Shown here piece after piece: positions 1-7,575 of a DNA stretch of 64,000 bases (the first letter of the stretch is position 1; each line of letters opens with the position of its first letter). The notes beneath the pieces are model-generated. The model was not told where the DNA came from. It saw only the letters and a list, made by a program, of their open reading frames with translations, and ran no database searches. Source of the stretch: Candidatus Poseidoniales archaeon (lineage in GTDB: Archaea > Thermoplasmatota > Poseidoniia > Poseidoniales > Poseidoniaceae). Made by a program: the position numbers and the translations under genes. The stretch lies in assembly GCA_003602415.1 (NCBI GenBank), contig QQSK01000003.1, forward strand, positions 93,704 through 157,703, read 5' to 3'.

Positions 1-198
1 GAGGACGATGACGAAGACTACGACGACGACATCGACGTTGGAGATTACATCGGACTGGAAATTGATGGAAAGGAATACTTCGGAGAAATCGTTGAATTCG
101 ATGATGATGAAGGTACAGTAACAATAGAAACCGATGATGGAGATGAAGTTACTGGCGACCAGGACGATATGTTCCTTGAAGACGAAGATGACGAGTGA
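1..198 (+). CDS. Acidic protein, C-terminal fragment (5' end outside window)
   Basis: The reading frame is open from base 1 to TGA at 196-198 and encodes 65 residues, so the start lies upstream of the window. The fragment is extremely acidic: Asp/Glu clusters flank a short hydrophobic stretch with alternating strand-like pattern (DYIGLEIDGKEYFGEIVEF), which could be one small beta-barrel or SH3-like unit. I do not recognise the family and cannot infer function from the tail. A zinc-ribbon gene starts four bases after the stop, so the two are probably co-transcribed. Confidence 0.6.
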   Translation, partial: EDDDEDYDDDIDVGDYIGLEIDGKEYFGEIVEFDDDEGTVTIETDDGDEVTGDQDDMFLEDEDDE

Positions 199-202
199 TT
201 GA

Positions 203-556
203 ATGTCAGACAGGCTCGATGTCTTAGTTGGTAAAGAATCGTGCCCCGTGTGCGGAACCATCGCACAAAAAGGAACTGCAAGATGTCCTGAATGTGGTAC
301 ATTTCATTCAGGAGTCCATCTAGAGGAGAGAGAAGCTCCACCACCAGAAGAAAGACAGATAGATCGTAATGTCGACCCTACTGATTATTCAATTAATCCA
401 ACATCAGCAATTAGTCCTGAAGAGTTTGAAGGTGACGAAAGTAGCGTAAAGAATTGGGGTGGAGGTTCTACAGATTTTTCCTTCGAAGATGAGAAAGATT
501 CTGTTAGAATCGAAAAAAGAATCGTCCCAGAATCTGAAGAAATTGAGAATGATTGA
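203..556 (+). CDS. Small zinc-ribbon protein with acidic tail
   Basis: This 117-residue protein has one treble-clef-like zinc ribbon near the N-terminus: CPVC at about residues 15-18 and CPEC at about 29-32, followed by an acidic, low-complexity and probably disordered tail. Such zinc ribbons are common in archaeal proteins of unknown role, often binding nucleic acid or protein partners. The ATG lies four bases after the previous stop, which suggests one transcript. The stop is followed by a T-rich stretch at about 556-580 (runs of TTTT and TCTTTTCT) that could serve as an archaeal U-rich terminator. Function unknown. Confidence 0.7.
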   Translation: MSDRLDVLVGKESCPVCGTIAQKGTARCPECGTFHSGVHLEEREAPPPEERQIDRNVDPTDYSINPTSAISPEEFEGDESSVKNWGGGSTDFSFEDEKDSVRIEKRIVPESEEIEND

Positions 557-612
557 TTTTACATTATTCTCTTTTCTAAAAGCAACTAGTATTAAATCAT
601 AAAATTGCAAGG

Positions 613-685
613 TGGGCTCGGCCAGAATTGAACTGGCGATCTTTGCCATGTCAAGGCAACGTCATAACCCCTAGACCACGAGCCC
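613..685 (-). tRNA. tRNA-Val (anticodon GAC)
   Basis: On the minus strand a complete cloverleaf can be folded. The acceptor stem is GGGCTCG with CGAGCCC, the D arm GTC...GAC, and the anticodon stem TTGCC/GGCAA encloses the loop TTGACAT with anticodon GAC. The variable loop is AGATC and the T arm is GCCAG-TTCAATT-CTGGC. GAC reads GUC and GUU valine codons. The discriminator is A and is followed by CC and then T, so the full CCA end is not encoded. No intron is visible. A TATA element sits at the right distance upstream (see 704-724). Confidence 0.95.
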
Positions 686-703
686 TTGCACTTTGGCCAC
701 ATT

Positions 704-724
704 GATTCGGTATATATCCGAATC
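704..724 (-). promoter_or_regulatory. TATA promoter of tRNA-Val inside an inverted repeat
   Basis: The arms GATTCGG and CCGAATC (perfect 7-bp inverted repeat) enclose TATATAT. Read on the minus strand the core is a TATA box centred near 714, about 29 bases before the tRNA 5' end at 685. This fits the archaeal TBP site at about -26 to -27 with initiation at 687-690. The repeat also lies 10 bases beyond the stop of the upstream minus-strand gene at 734, so it could double as a 3' stem-loop for that gene. A weaker copy (CGGTATAGG) follows directly. Confidence 0.6.
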
Positions 725-733
725 GGTATAGGT

Positions 734-886
734 TCAGGAAACAATCTTTGAGATTTTTCCAGTACAACCGTCTTGAGAACAGAAACCTGCACATCTCGTA
801 CGGCCATTACTCATGACGATCATTTTTCCATCCTTAATTGGACCATATGTTTTGCATTTCAGACAGAATCCGCTAACTTCAGCCAT
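734..886 (-). CDS. DUF5679-like small zinc-binding protein
   Basis: Fifty residues starting MAEVSGFC. The pattern FCLKCKTYGPI...NGRTRCAGFCSQDGCTGKI resembles the DUF5679 family, small proteins with CxxC pairs thought to bind zinc. I chose the ATG at 886 because a GAGGT Shine-Dalgarno lies about 9 bases upstream. The longer frame to 970 has an N-terminal extension foreign to the family, and the ATG three codons upstream sits on top of the SD. Role unknown. The gene lies just upstream of tRNA-Val on the same strand. Confidence 0.65.
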   Translation of the reverse strand: MAEVSGFCLKCKTYGPIKDGKMIVMSNGRTRCAGFCSQDGCTGKISKIVS

Positions 887-1067
887 GAGAAACATTACCT
901 CGTGTTGAAACTTAGTAATGAATGCTATGCTTTTTTTGTAGCTCGTTAGAAATCCACGTTTTTGGCGCAAAACCCCCCCATTCTAAGGGTAAATCCTGAA
1001 AAGTTGGCATTTATTACCTCTAAACGCTATACTGAGTGGCACATCAATAAATGGCTATATTTCCCAT

Positions 1068-1091
1068 GTCGCATAATGTACGTTATGCGAC
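1068..1091. terminator. Inverted repeat immediately after the ABM-like gene
   Basis: Perfect 9-bp arms GTCGCATAA and TTATGCGAC are separated by six bases. On the minus strand the repeat begins two bases after the TGA at 1094-1096 of the upstream gene, so the transcript would carry a stable stem-loop directly behind the stop codon. No clear U-run follows, so whether it terminates transcription or stabilises the 3' end is open. The rest of the 887-1093 gap is AT-rich with no gene that I can support. Confidence 0.5.
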
Positions 1092-1093
1092 GC

Positions 1094-1429
1094 TCAGGGG
1101 TTCTCCAAATCGAGGTTTTTACCATCCAAAGCAAAAATACCGACTAAAGGTGGTCCGCCGAGCAAAGTTTCGATGCCACCATCTCGCGAATCCAACTCTT
1201 CTGCAATCCTTTTGGCACTTCTATGCCAGGATTCCTCCGAATCATAAATCGCTTGAAGAAGAAACATTGGCTGACCATCAATAGATCTAGATGCCCAAGC
1301 GCGAACACAACCTTCAGTCCTTCTCCTCATCTCCTGCCTAGCTTCTAACATTCGTTCTAATCTAGCATCTACTCCTTTTCGTGCTGAACACACAACAGTT
1401 TCAAGCCAAAACATATTTTTTGATTTCAT
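1094..1429 (-). CDS. Antibiotic-biosynthesis-monooxygenase (ABM)-fold protein
   Basis: 111 residues from the ATG at 1429 (MKSKNMFWLETVVCSARKG). The strand-helix-strand layout resembles ferredoxin-fold dimeric alpha-beta barrel proteins of the ABM/YgiN type: an initial hydrophobic strand, a long basic helix with repeated Arg/Glu, then FLLQAIYDSEESWHRSAKR. These bind small ligands or heme or act as cofactor-free oxygenases, and no substrate can be read from the sequence. I reject the longer frame to 1534 because it overlaps hutI. It is probably co-transcribed behind hutI (24-bp gap). Confidence 0.5.
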   Translation of the reverse strand: MKSKNMFWLETVVCSARKGVDARLERMLEARQEMRRRTEGCVRAWASRSIDGQPMFLLQAIYDSEESWHRSAKRIAEELDSRDGGIETLLGGPPLVGIFALDGKNLDLENP

Positions 1430-1452
1430 AATTAACACCTTTAGATTAGCAT

Positions 1453-2694
1453 TTAATGATAAATCAATTCTCCTTCGAGCATAGTTGCTGCAAAAGGAGA
1501 ATGGCCTGGTTGAAGGCACCAAGCCTCCCACCATGGGCCATCAACAATATTGAGATTAGCAACAGCACCGACTTCGATCATTCCGTGTTTTAATCCAGAA
1601 GGATGTGGAGTTGTATTTGCTGAATTAACAGTACATGCTGCCAGAGTAGTAATTGGAGATATTTCATTACGCTGAACAAGAATTGAAGAAATGAAAGGTA
1701 AACTGAGTGTGCGACAATTTGGATTGAAATCTGATGCTATCGACCAGACAAAGTTGTTTTCTTGACATTGCTTGAATGGAGGGTAATCTTCTCCCATCGA
1801 ATATGGAGTGCCAGGTAGGAATCCTGTATTTACTCCTGCTTTGTCCATAGAATGCCTAGATTCAAGATTGGTATGATGAGCATGGTCTGCTGTTTGAACT
1901 GACAACTCGGCGGCTAAATCTCCACCTCCCCCATCTGCAAACTCATCGATATGAATTCTGAGATCTAATCCTCCATCACGACTGGCTTTCAATAAATCTT
2001 CTGATTGCTCTATTGAAAACCATCCCGGCTCACAAAACACATCAGCACTTCTTGCAATTCCCTGTTCTAAAATCGCTGGAAGTTGATTGGACATAATGTC
2101 CTCAAAATAATCATCTAAACTACTACCAGGTGCAGCTGCATGAGCGCCTAACCAAGTTAAATCAAGTGATGGCAATCTCTCAATCGCGCTAAGACCTTCA
2201 GCGATTGAAAGCATTCTCAATTCAGTTTCTGTATCTAAACCATATCCTGACTTTGCCTCAAGATGTGTAGTTCCATTACGCAAAGCCTCTCGCATTCTTT
2301 CTATTCCTAGATGAGATAAATCCGAATCCGAAGCACTCCTAGTAGGAAGAACTGTGGCTGCTATCCCGCCTCCTTTTTCGGCAATTTGTTTGTAGGACAT
2401 GCCTTTTTGTTTCCAAGATATTTCTCTACTTCTATCGCCCGCCCAAAGAAGATGGGTATGCGCATCGACCAAGCCTGGGATAACCGCTTTACCTTCCAAA
2501 TTGGTAACTAAAATATCTGTGAATTCGGACTCCATCGATTCTGTTTCATCGATCTTAACAATAACATGATCTTCTACTAAAATCGCCATCCCAGGTTCAT
2601 GAACAAAAGAACTCTCATCAAGGATATGTCCAGAAATAGGCCCTTTGCTAGACATGTGGGCAATCGGTCCAGCGTTGGTCAATAGGTGCCTCAT
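1453..2694 (-). CDS. hutI: Imidazolonepropionase
   Basis: 413 residues of the amidohydrolase superfamily. HutI hydrolyses 4-imidazolone-5-propanoate to N-formimidoyl-glutamate in histidine degradation. The metal-binding HTH pair (about residues 79-81) lies in DAHTHLLWAGDR, followed by the HutI-specific KSGYGL segment and a HIDEF strand carrying a later metal histidine. Length matches the usual 400-415. No hutH, hutU or hutG is adjacent. A TATA-like element on the minus strand near 2721-2730 would place initiation about six bases before the ATG, a very short leader. Specificity within the superfamily is well supported by the motifs. Confidence 0.88.
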   Translation of the reverse strand: MRHLLTNAGPIAHMSSKGPISGHILDESSFVHEPGMAILVEDHVIVKIDETESMESEFTDILVTNLEGKAVIPGLVDAHTHLLWAGDRSREISWKQKGMSYKQIAEKGGGIAATVLPTRSASDSDLSHLGIERMREALRNGTTHLEAKSGYGLDTETELRMLSIAEGLSAIERLPSLDLTWLGAHAAAPGSSLDDYFEDIMSNQLPAILEQGIARSADVFCEPGWFSIEQSEDLLKASRDGGLDLRIHIDEFADGGGGDLAAELSVQTADHAHHTNLESRHSMDKAGVNTGFLPGTPYSMGEDYPPFKQCQENNFVWSIASDFNPNCRTLSLPFISSILVQRNEISPITTLAACTVNSANTTPHPSGLKHGMIEVGAVANLNIVDGPWWEAWCLQPGHSPFAATMLEGELIYH

Positions 2695-2744
2695 TATTCA
2701 AGCCAGAGTAAAACCGTTAGATAGTATATCCTACACCGATAAAC

Positions 2745-3758
2745 ATGGCTGGCGATTGGGTATTGGGCATTGAATCCACTGCACATACTTTCTCATTCGG
2801 GTTGGTAGATGGCGATGGTAAACCCCGTCCTTCTGCTTCAGACACCATTAGGCCGACTGAAGGAGGCATCCATCCAAGAGAGGCTGCAGAGCATCATGTT
2901 GAACTGTCAACAACACTATTCAACAAGATATTATCTGAAAATGATTTATCTCCCGCAGACATTGGAGTCGTTTCATATTCGCAAGGCCCAGGGATGGGTG
3001 CATGCTTACGTACTGGAGCTGCTGCTGCGAGAGCAATTTCAACTCACCTAGACATTCCATTGATTGGAGTAAACCATTGTGTCGCACATATCGAAATTGG
3101 AAGAGAGCAATGTGGCTGTGATGACCCAATTCTTCTCTACGTAAGTGGGGGCAATACTCAAGTCATAGCACGGCTAGAAGGAAGATATCGTGTTCTTGGA
3201 GAGACACTGGATATTGGTATTGGAAATATGCTAGACAAGTTTGCTAGAAAACATGGTATTCCATTCCCCGGTGGACCTGTAATTGAAAAGAAGGCTCTGA
3301 AATGGCTCGAAGCGAATCCTAATCCAACTTTAGAAGGTTTAGAATTACCATATGCAGTTCATGGCATGGATCTAGCATTTTCTGGATTGATGAGTGCTGC
3401 AAACAAATTAGTTAGTCAAGGTGTGCCATTTGAAGCCGTTTGCTGGAGTTTACAAGAGCATGCATTTGCAGCGTGTATAGAGGTGGCTGAAAGAGCACTA
3501 GCCCACACTGGAAAAACTGAAATTTTACTAGGTGGAGGAGTTGCTTGTAACCAGAGATTACGGGATATGTCAAGTATCATGTGTGAAGAAAGAGGAGCAA
3601 GCAGTCACTGCCCGCCTCGAATGTATTGCATAGATAATGGAACAATGATTGCCCGATTGGGATGGCTAGAAATCAAGCATGGAAGAACTACCTCACTCGT
3701 ACAATCTGGAATTGACCAAGAAATGCGCACTGACCAAAGTCCTATTTCGTGGCCCTGA
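2745..3758 (+). CDS. kae1: tRNA N6-threonylcarbamoyladenosine synthase catalytic subunit Kae1/TsaD
   Basis: 337 residues of the ASKHA/actin-like fold. Kae1 transfers the threonylcarbamoyl group to A37 of ANN-decoding tRNAs as part of the KEOPS complex. Visible signatures are the N-terminal GIESTAHTF phosphate loop, the iron/metal HxxxH (H111, H115 in NHCVAHIE), YVSGGNTQV, and the C-terminal GGGVACNQRLR and DNGTMIA motifs. Many archaea fuse Kae1 to the Bud32 kinase, but here the protein ends after the Kae1 domain. It is transcribed divergently from hutI, with only 50 bp between the starts. Confidence 0.93.
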   Translation: MAGDWVLGIESTAHTFSFGLVDGDGKPRPSASDTIRPTEGGIHPREAAEHHVELSTTLFNKILSENDLSPADIGVVSYSQGPGMGACLRTGAAAARAISTHLDIPLIGVNHCVAHIEIGREQCGCDDPILLYVSGGNTQVIARLEGRYRVLGETLDIGIGNMLDKFARKHGIPFPGGPVIEKKALKWLEANPNPTLEGLELPYAVHGMDLAFSGLMSAANKLVSQGVPFEAVCWSLQEHAFAACIEVAERALAHTGKTEILLGGGVACNQRLRDMSSIMCEERGASSHCPPRMYCIDNGTMIARLGWLEIKHGRTTSLVQSGIDQEMRTDQSPISWP

Positions 3759-3800
3759 GAAGATGCCAAGGGTTATGAGAGTCGGGCCAGCCGCAACAAT

Positions 3801-4661
3801 ATGAACGGGCGAAGGCGCAAGGATGAACCATTCAATCCATTTGCACCAAATGCTAGTCAAAAAGCCCGTGACAGGAAAGAGCGAACTCAAAGGCAGCAAC
3901 CACGCCAAAAGCCTGCAGAGAAGCCAAAACCAGTTAATGACTTGGCTGAAAGGCAGAAAAAGGCTATGGAAGCCCTAAAGAAACAAGGTCAAATTACTAA
4001 AGACGAGAAGCCTAAGGTTGAGAAAAAGGTCGAAAAACCAAAGCATAAACCATCCCCTCAACCAAAACCTGCTCCTAAATCTTCAATCAAGAAACCTGAT
4101 AGTAGGGAAGATAGGCTTGCATCACTTAGAGCAAAATCAGCAGCTACTGCACAATTTGCGAAAGAGGCGAAAGATGCAAAGGATGTTGCCTCTAAGGCTG
4201 AAGCGACTACTGTAGAAGCAGAGACTGAAGTTTTGAATGCTGAGGAAGAAATTTTACCTGTCACAAAAGATTTGGAGATTGAGGTTCCTGATATTGTTTC
4301 AAAGAAAGCCAATACCAATGTTTTCAAAACGATTAAGACAGAAATTAAAAAATCTGATAGAAGACCAAAAAGGCGTCGACCCGCAGACAAGAAGGGTGGT
4401 GGAAGACAGCCTCAATCTCGTAAGTTAGATCGTAGAAAATATTTGGAATACAAATATGCAGCTAGAGAGTTATTAGAACATGATTCGATTAGTGAAGAAC
4501 ATCGTTCTAACATTTTAGGTCAAATTTGGGCAAAGGGCGAAAGAATTGGAGCCAATGAAGCCATTGAATTCATCAACCAGAAAGAAGCGGAATTGATTAT
4601 ACCTGAAGAGGTAGCAAACGAGTTCCGTACAATGGTTAAGAGATATACAACAAAGAGATGA
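3801..4661 (+). CDS. Basic, low-complexity coiled-coil protein of unknown function
   Basis: 286 residues. The first 200 are dominated by Lys, Pro, Ala and Glu (KPAEKPKPV, SPQPKPAPKSS) and are likely disordered or coiled coil. They are followed by a KRRRP basic patch and a more ordered C-terminal 75 residues (RRKYLEYKYAARELLEHDS...ANEAIEFINQKEAEL) predicted to be helical. This composition suggests nucleic-acid or ribosome association, but I recognise no family. It is followed 4 bp later by the FKBP gene, so the two are likely one operon behind kae1. Confidence 0.7.
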   Translation: MNGRRRKDEPFNPFAPNASQKARDRKERTQRQQPRQKPAEKPKPVNDLAERQKKAMEALKKQGQITKDEKPKVEKKVEKPKHKPSPQPKPAPKSSIKKPDSREDRLASLRAKSAATAQFAKEAKDAKDVASKAEATTVEAETEVLNAEEEILPVTKDLEIEVPDIVSKKANTNVFKTIKTEIKKSDRRPKRRRPADKKGGGRQPQSRKLDRRKYLEYKYAARELLEHDSISEEHRSNILGQIWAKGERIGANEAIEFINQKEAELIIPEEVANEFRTMVKRYTTKR

Positions 4662-4665
4662 TAAC

Positions 4666-5178
4666 ATGTCAGAAATAACAGAAAATAAAGTAGTAAGCGT
4701 ACATTATACAGGAACTCTACCAGATTCCGGAGAGATTTTTGATTCAAGTGAAGGAAGAGACCCTCTAACATTCTTAGTCGGACACAAGAATATGATTCCT
4801 GGATTTGAAAGAGAACTTATGGGTTCTAAGCAAGGCGATAAGGTAGAATTTACTCTATCAGCTGAGGATGCATACGGAGAACATAACCCTGCTGCAATCC
4901 AACAGGTGCCAAAGGAAATGTTTGGTGATATCTCCCCTGAAGTCGGAATGACATTGATGAGCGATATGGGGCCATTTAGGGTAACTGAAGTTGGAGAAAA
5001 TGTAACTGTTGATTTCAATCATGCATTAGCAGGTAAATCACTAACATTCAATGTAGAAGTTATCGAAATCAGAGATGCCGCAGAAGACGAAATAGCACAC
5101 GGACATGCGCATGGACCAGGTGGAGTCCAACACGAACCTGAACCAAAAAAAGAATGTAACGATGACGGTTGCTGTTGA
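4666..5178 (+). CDS. FKBP-type peptidyl-prolyl isomerase, SlyD-like, with metal-binding tail
   Basis: 170 residues. The FKBP domain (about 5-75 and 115-136, with VHYTGTLPDSGEIFDSS and the LVGHKNMIPGFERELMG core) is interrupted by an insert-in-flap chaperone domain, as in archaeal and SlyD FKBPs. It catalyses proline cis-trans isomerisation during protein folding. The C-terminus is rich in His and Cys (HGHAHG at about 145-150, ECNDDGCC at the very end), which in SlyD binds nickel, zinc or copper. After the stop an AT-rich inverted repeat (GTAAAA/TTTTAC, 5196-5212) lies in the gap before the mutase gene. Confidence 0.9.
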   Translation: MSEITENKVVSVHYTGTLPDSGEIFDSSEGRDPLTFLVGHKNMIPGFERELMGSKQGDKVEFTLSAEDAYGEHNPAAIQQVPKEMFGDISPEVGMTLMSDMGPFRVTEVGENVTVDFNHALAGKSLTFNVEVIEIRDAAEDEIAHGHAHGPGGVQHEPEPKKECNDDGCC

Positions 5179-5243
5179 TACGATATTTTCAAAAAGTAAA
5201 ATTGATTTTTACATATTATGAAAGTAATGACTGGAGAGATAAT

Positions 5244-6806
5244 ATGACCACCCAGCGAAGGGATGACTGGCGCACTCTAGGTGGCATCGAAGTCCCAAAA
5301 ATCGCAGGTCCTGACACATCAGGAAAAGCACCTTACACACGAGGTATCCACGATACAATGTATCGATCTAGGTTATGGACAATGAGGCAGTATGCTGGTT
5401 TCAGTAGTGCTGAAGAAACAAATGAGAGATTCAAACTTTTACTGGAGAGAGGGCAGAAAGGTCTCTCTGTAGCATTTGACCTACCTACTCAATTAGGATT
5501 GGATGCTGACGATGAAATGAGTGAAGGAGAAGTTGGTAAGGTCGGTGTTTCGATTTCGTGCCTAGATGACATGAGAATTTTGTTGTCAGGAATACCATTG
5601 GATAAGGTTTCGACATCGATGACCATCAATGCTCCAGCAATGGTTTTACTCGCAATGTATGTGGTTGTAGCAGAAGAAAATGGTGTCTCACAAAACCAAG
5701 TGCGAGGAACGATTCAAAATGATATTTTGAAAGAATATATTGCCAGAGGGACGCATATATTCCCTCCAGAACAATCGATGAGGTTGATAACTGATATCTT
5801 TGAACACTGTGCCAAAGAAATTCCCTCATGGAACACGATATCCATTTCAGGTTATCACATTAGAGAGGCTGGTTCAACTGCAGTGCAAGAAGTCGCATTT
5901 ACAATTTCTAATGCACTAGCATATGTTGAGGCTGCTATCGAGAAAGGATTGGATATCGATACCTTTGCTCCTAGATTATCGTTCTTCTTTAATTGCCACA
6001 ACGACTTCTTTGAAGAGGCGAGTAAGTTTAGGGCGGCAAGGAAACTATGGTATGATCTAATCACCGAAAGATACAACCCTAAAAATCCTAAAAGCGCCAT
6101 GCTAAGGTTCCACACACAAGTTGCTGGTGTTTCATTAACTGCACAGCAGCCTCTGAACAATATTGCACGTGTAACTATTCAAGCGCTTGCAGCTGTATGT
6201 GGAGGGACTCAAAGCCTTCATACAAATTCTTACGACGAAGCATTAGGATTGCCAACTGAAGAAAGTGCTACTGTAGCTCTAAGAACTCAGCAAATCATTG
6301 CTGAAGAAAGCGGTGCAGCAAGTGTGGTTGACCCTCTTGGAGGTTCATATCTTGTTGAAATGCTGACAGATGAAATATATGAGCAGGCAAAAAACAAGAT
6401 TTTCGAAATTGAAAAACTTGGAGGAGCAATGAAGGCAATTGAGGCTGGGTTCCAACAAAAAGAGATACATGAATCTGCATGGTCCCATCTCACACAAGTT
6501 GAATCAGGTGACAGAAAGATTGTCGGTTTGAATCATGGAGTTTTAGATGACGAGGAAATGCCACCCTTGCTTAGACCAGATCCAGACTTAGGGCTCAAAC
6601 AAAAGGAAAAATTAGCTAAACTCAGAATCGAAAGAGATGAATCTAAAGTTCAATCTTCATTAGAAAAGATCCGAACCGCTTCTGAGGGAACTGAAAATTT
6701 GTTCCCCATCGTTATTGAAGCATTGAGGAATGATTGTACACTGGGCGAGATTATTGGTGCAATGAAAGATGTATTTGGCACATGGATGGCTCCAAGTGGA
6801 TTTTAG
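5244..6806 (+). CDS. Methylmalonyl-CoA mutase, large (catalytic) subunit
   Basis: 520 residues from the ATG at 5244 (MTTQRRDDWRTLGG), preceded by GGAGAG. I reject the in-frame start at 5169, which would overlap the FKBP stop. The CoA-carboxylate mutase barrel is clear: YAGFSSAEETNERFK, FDLPTQLGLD, the NAPAMVLLAMYVV strand, ISGYHIREAGS and VDPLGGSYLVE. It interconverts methylmalonyl-CoA and succinyl-CoA. The protein stops before the B12-binding domain, so it must pair with a separate cobalamin subunit not in this window, as in many archaea. The epimerase follows 8 bp later, pointing to propionyl-CoA metabolism. Confidence 0.93.
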   Translation: MTTQRRDDWRTLGGIEVPKIAGPDTSGKAPYTRGIHDTMYRSRLWTMRQYAGFSSAEETNERFKLLLERGQKGLSVAFDLPTQLGLDADDEMSEGEVGKVGVSISCLDDMRILLSGIPLDKVSTSMTINAPAMVLLAMYVVVAEENGVSQNQVRGTIQNDILKEYIARGTHIFPPEQSMRLITDIFEHCAKEIPSWNTISISGYHIREAGSTAVQEVAFTISNALAYVEAAIEKGLDIDTFAPRLSFFFNCHNDFFEEASKFRAARKLWYDLITERYNPKNPKSAMLRFHTQVAGVSLTAQQPLNNIARVTIQALAAVCGGTQSLHTNSYDEALGLPTEESATVALRTQQIIAEESGAASVVDPLGGSYLVEMLTDEIYEQAKNKIFEIEKLGGAMKAIEAGFQQKEIHESAWSHLTQVESGDRKIVGLNHGVLDDEEMPPLLRPDPDLGLKQKEKLAKLRIERDESKVQSSLEKIRTASEGTENLFPIVIEALRNDCTLGEIIGAMKDVFGTWMAPSGF

Positions 6807-6814
6807 GTGATTGC

Positions 6815-7225
6815 ATGAAGATTTATTTGGACCACATAGGAATAGCATGTGAGAATTTAGATGATGCATCTAGTTTCTGGAATCTGATTGGATTGCTACA
6901 AGGAGACGATGAATTAGTTGAAGATCAAGGTGTAACAACACGATTTTTTTCAACCAGTAATAACGACCCAAATCAGCCTAAAATTGAATTGCTTGAACCA
7001 ACTTCTGAAGACACACCAATCGGCAAATTCTTGGCGAAAAGAGGACCTGGCGTACAGCAAGTTTGTTTCAGAGTAGAGGATTTACAAGGCATGATTGCGA
7101 TGCTAATTGAAAATGGAATTCAAATGATTGATACAGAACCAAGAAGGGGAGCTCATAATTCATTGATTGCATTTGTACATCCAAAAAGTACAGGTGGAGT
7201 CTTGGTCGAACTTGCACAGAAATGA
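6815..7225 (+). CDS. mce: Methylmalonyl-CoA epimerase
   Basis: 136 residues, vicinal-oxygen-chelate (glyoxalase) fold with two beta-alpha-beta3 repeats. The metal-ligand pattern of the family is visible: LDHIGIACENLDDA near the start, IELLEP mid-protein, VQQVCFRVEDL, and an LVELAQK C-terminus. It interconverts the (R) and (S) forms of methylmalonyl-CoA for the mutase. The ATG at 6815 has AGGTGA overlapping the mutase stop as its ribosome site, so translation is likely coupled. Length matches the family (130-150). Confidence 0.92.
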   Translation: MKIYLDHIGIACENLDDASSFWNLIGLLQGDDELVEDQGVTTRFFSTSNNDPNQPKIELLEPTSEDTPIGKFLAKRGPGVQQVCFRVEDLQGMIAMLIENGIQMIDTEPRRGAHNSLIAFVHPKSTGGVLVELAQK

Positions 7226-7271
7226 GTTTATCAGTACAAGAACTCATAATGAGGTTCTTAGTCACCTGTCC

Positions 7272-7571
7272 ATGCGAACATGCTTAGATAGGCTAATTGC
7301 ACTATCTCATATGGATGGGCCCAGTGTTCGCAATGAAGCAGAGTATGTGGCTTCACGATTAGAAGTATGTCGAATAGATGGAAGAATTAGCAATGATGCC
7401 TATCTTGATGCAGGCATAATTCAAGGCGCACTCGACATGATTGCCAATCACATAGAAATGGGAGTTGAGCAAAGCGAAGTTCAACGATTAATTCGCGAAC
7501 AGGTGGAACGGGCAATTAGACTCGAACAAAAACATCCAGGTATTGATAAGGCAGTAGAGGAAGGAAGGTGA
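7272..7571 (+). CDS. Small helical protein of unknown function
   Basis: 99 residues from the ATG at 7272 (MRTCLDRLIALSHMDG). It is predicted all-helical and charged (ALDMIANHIEMGVEQSEVQRLIREQVERAIRLEQKHPG). The true N-terminus is uncertain. No good ribosome site precedes 7272, the open frame extends further upstream without a better start, and in another frame an ATG at 7222 overlaps the epimerase stop as ATGA and gives a 21-codon peptide ending at 7287. A small frameshift could join the two. It lies four bases before the ABC transporter gene. No family recognised. Confidence 0.5.
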   Translation: MRTCLDRLIALSHMDGPSVRNEAEYVASRLEVCRIDGRISNDAYLDAGIIQGALDMIANHIEMGVEQSEVQRLIREQVERAIRLEQKHPGIDKAVEEGR

Positions 7572-7575
7572 AAAA

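Noticed and set aside
734-970. Longer start (970) for the DUF5679-like protein
   Set aside because: The N-terminal 28 residues are atypical and a GAGGT ribosome site lies just before the ATG at 886.
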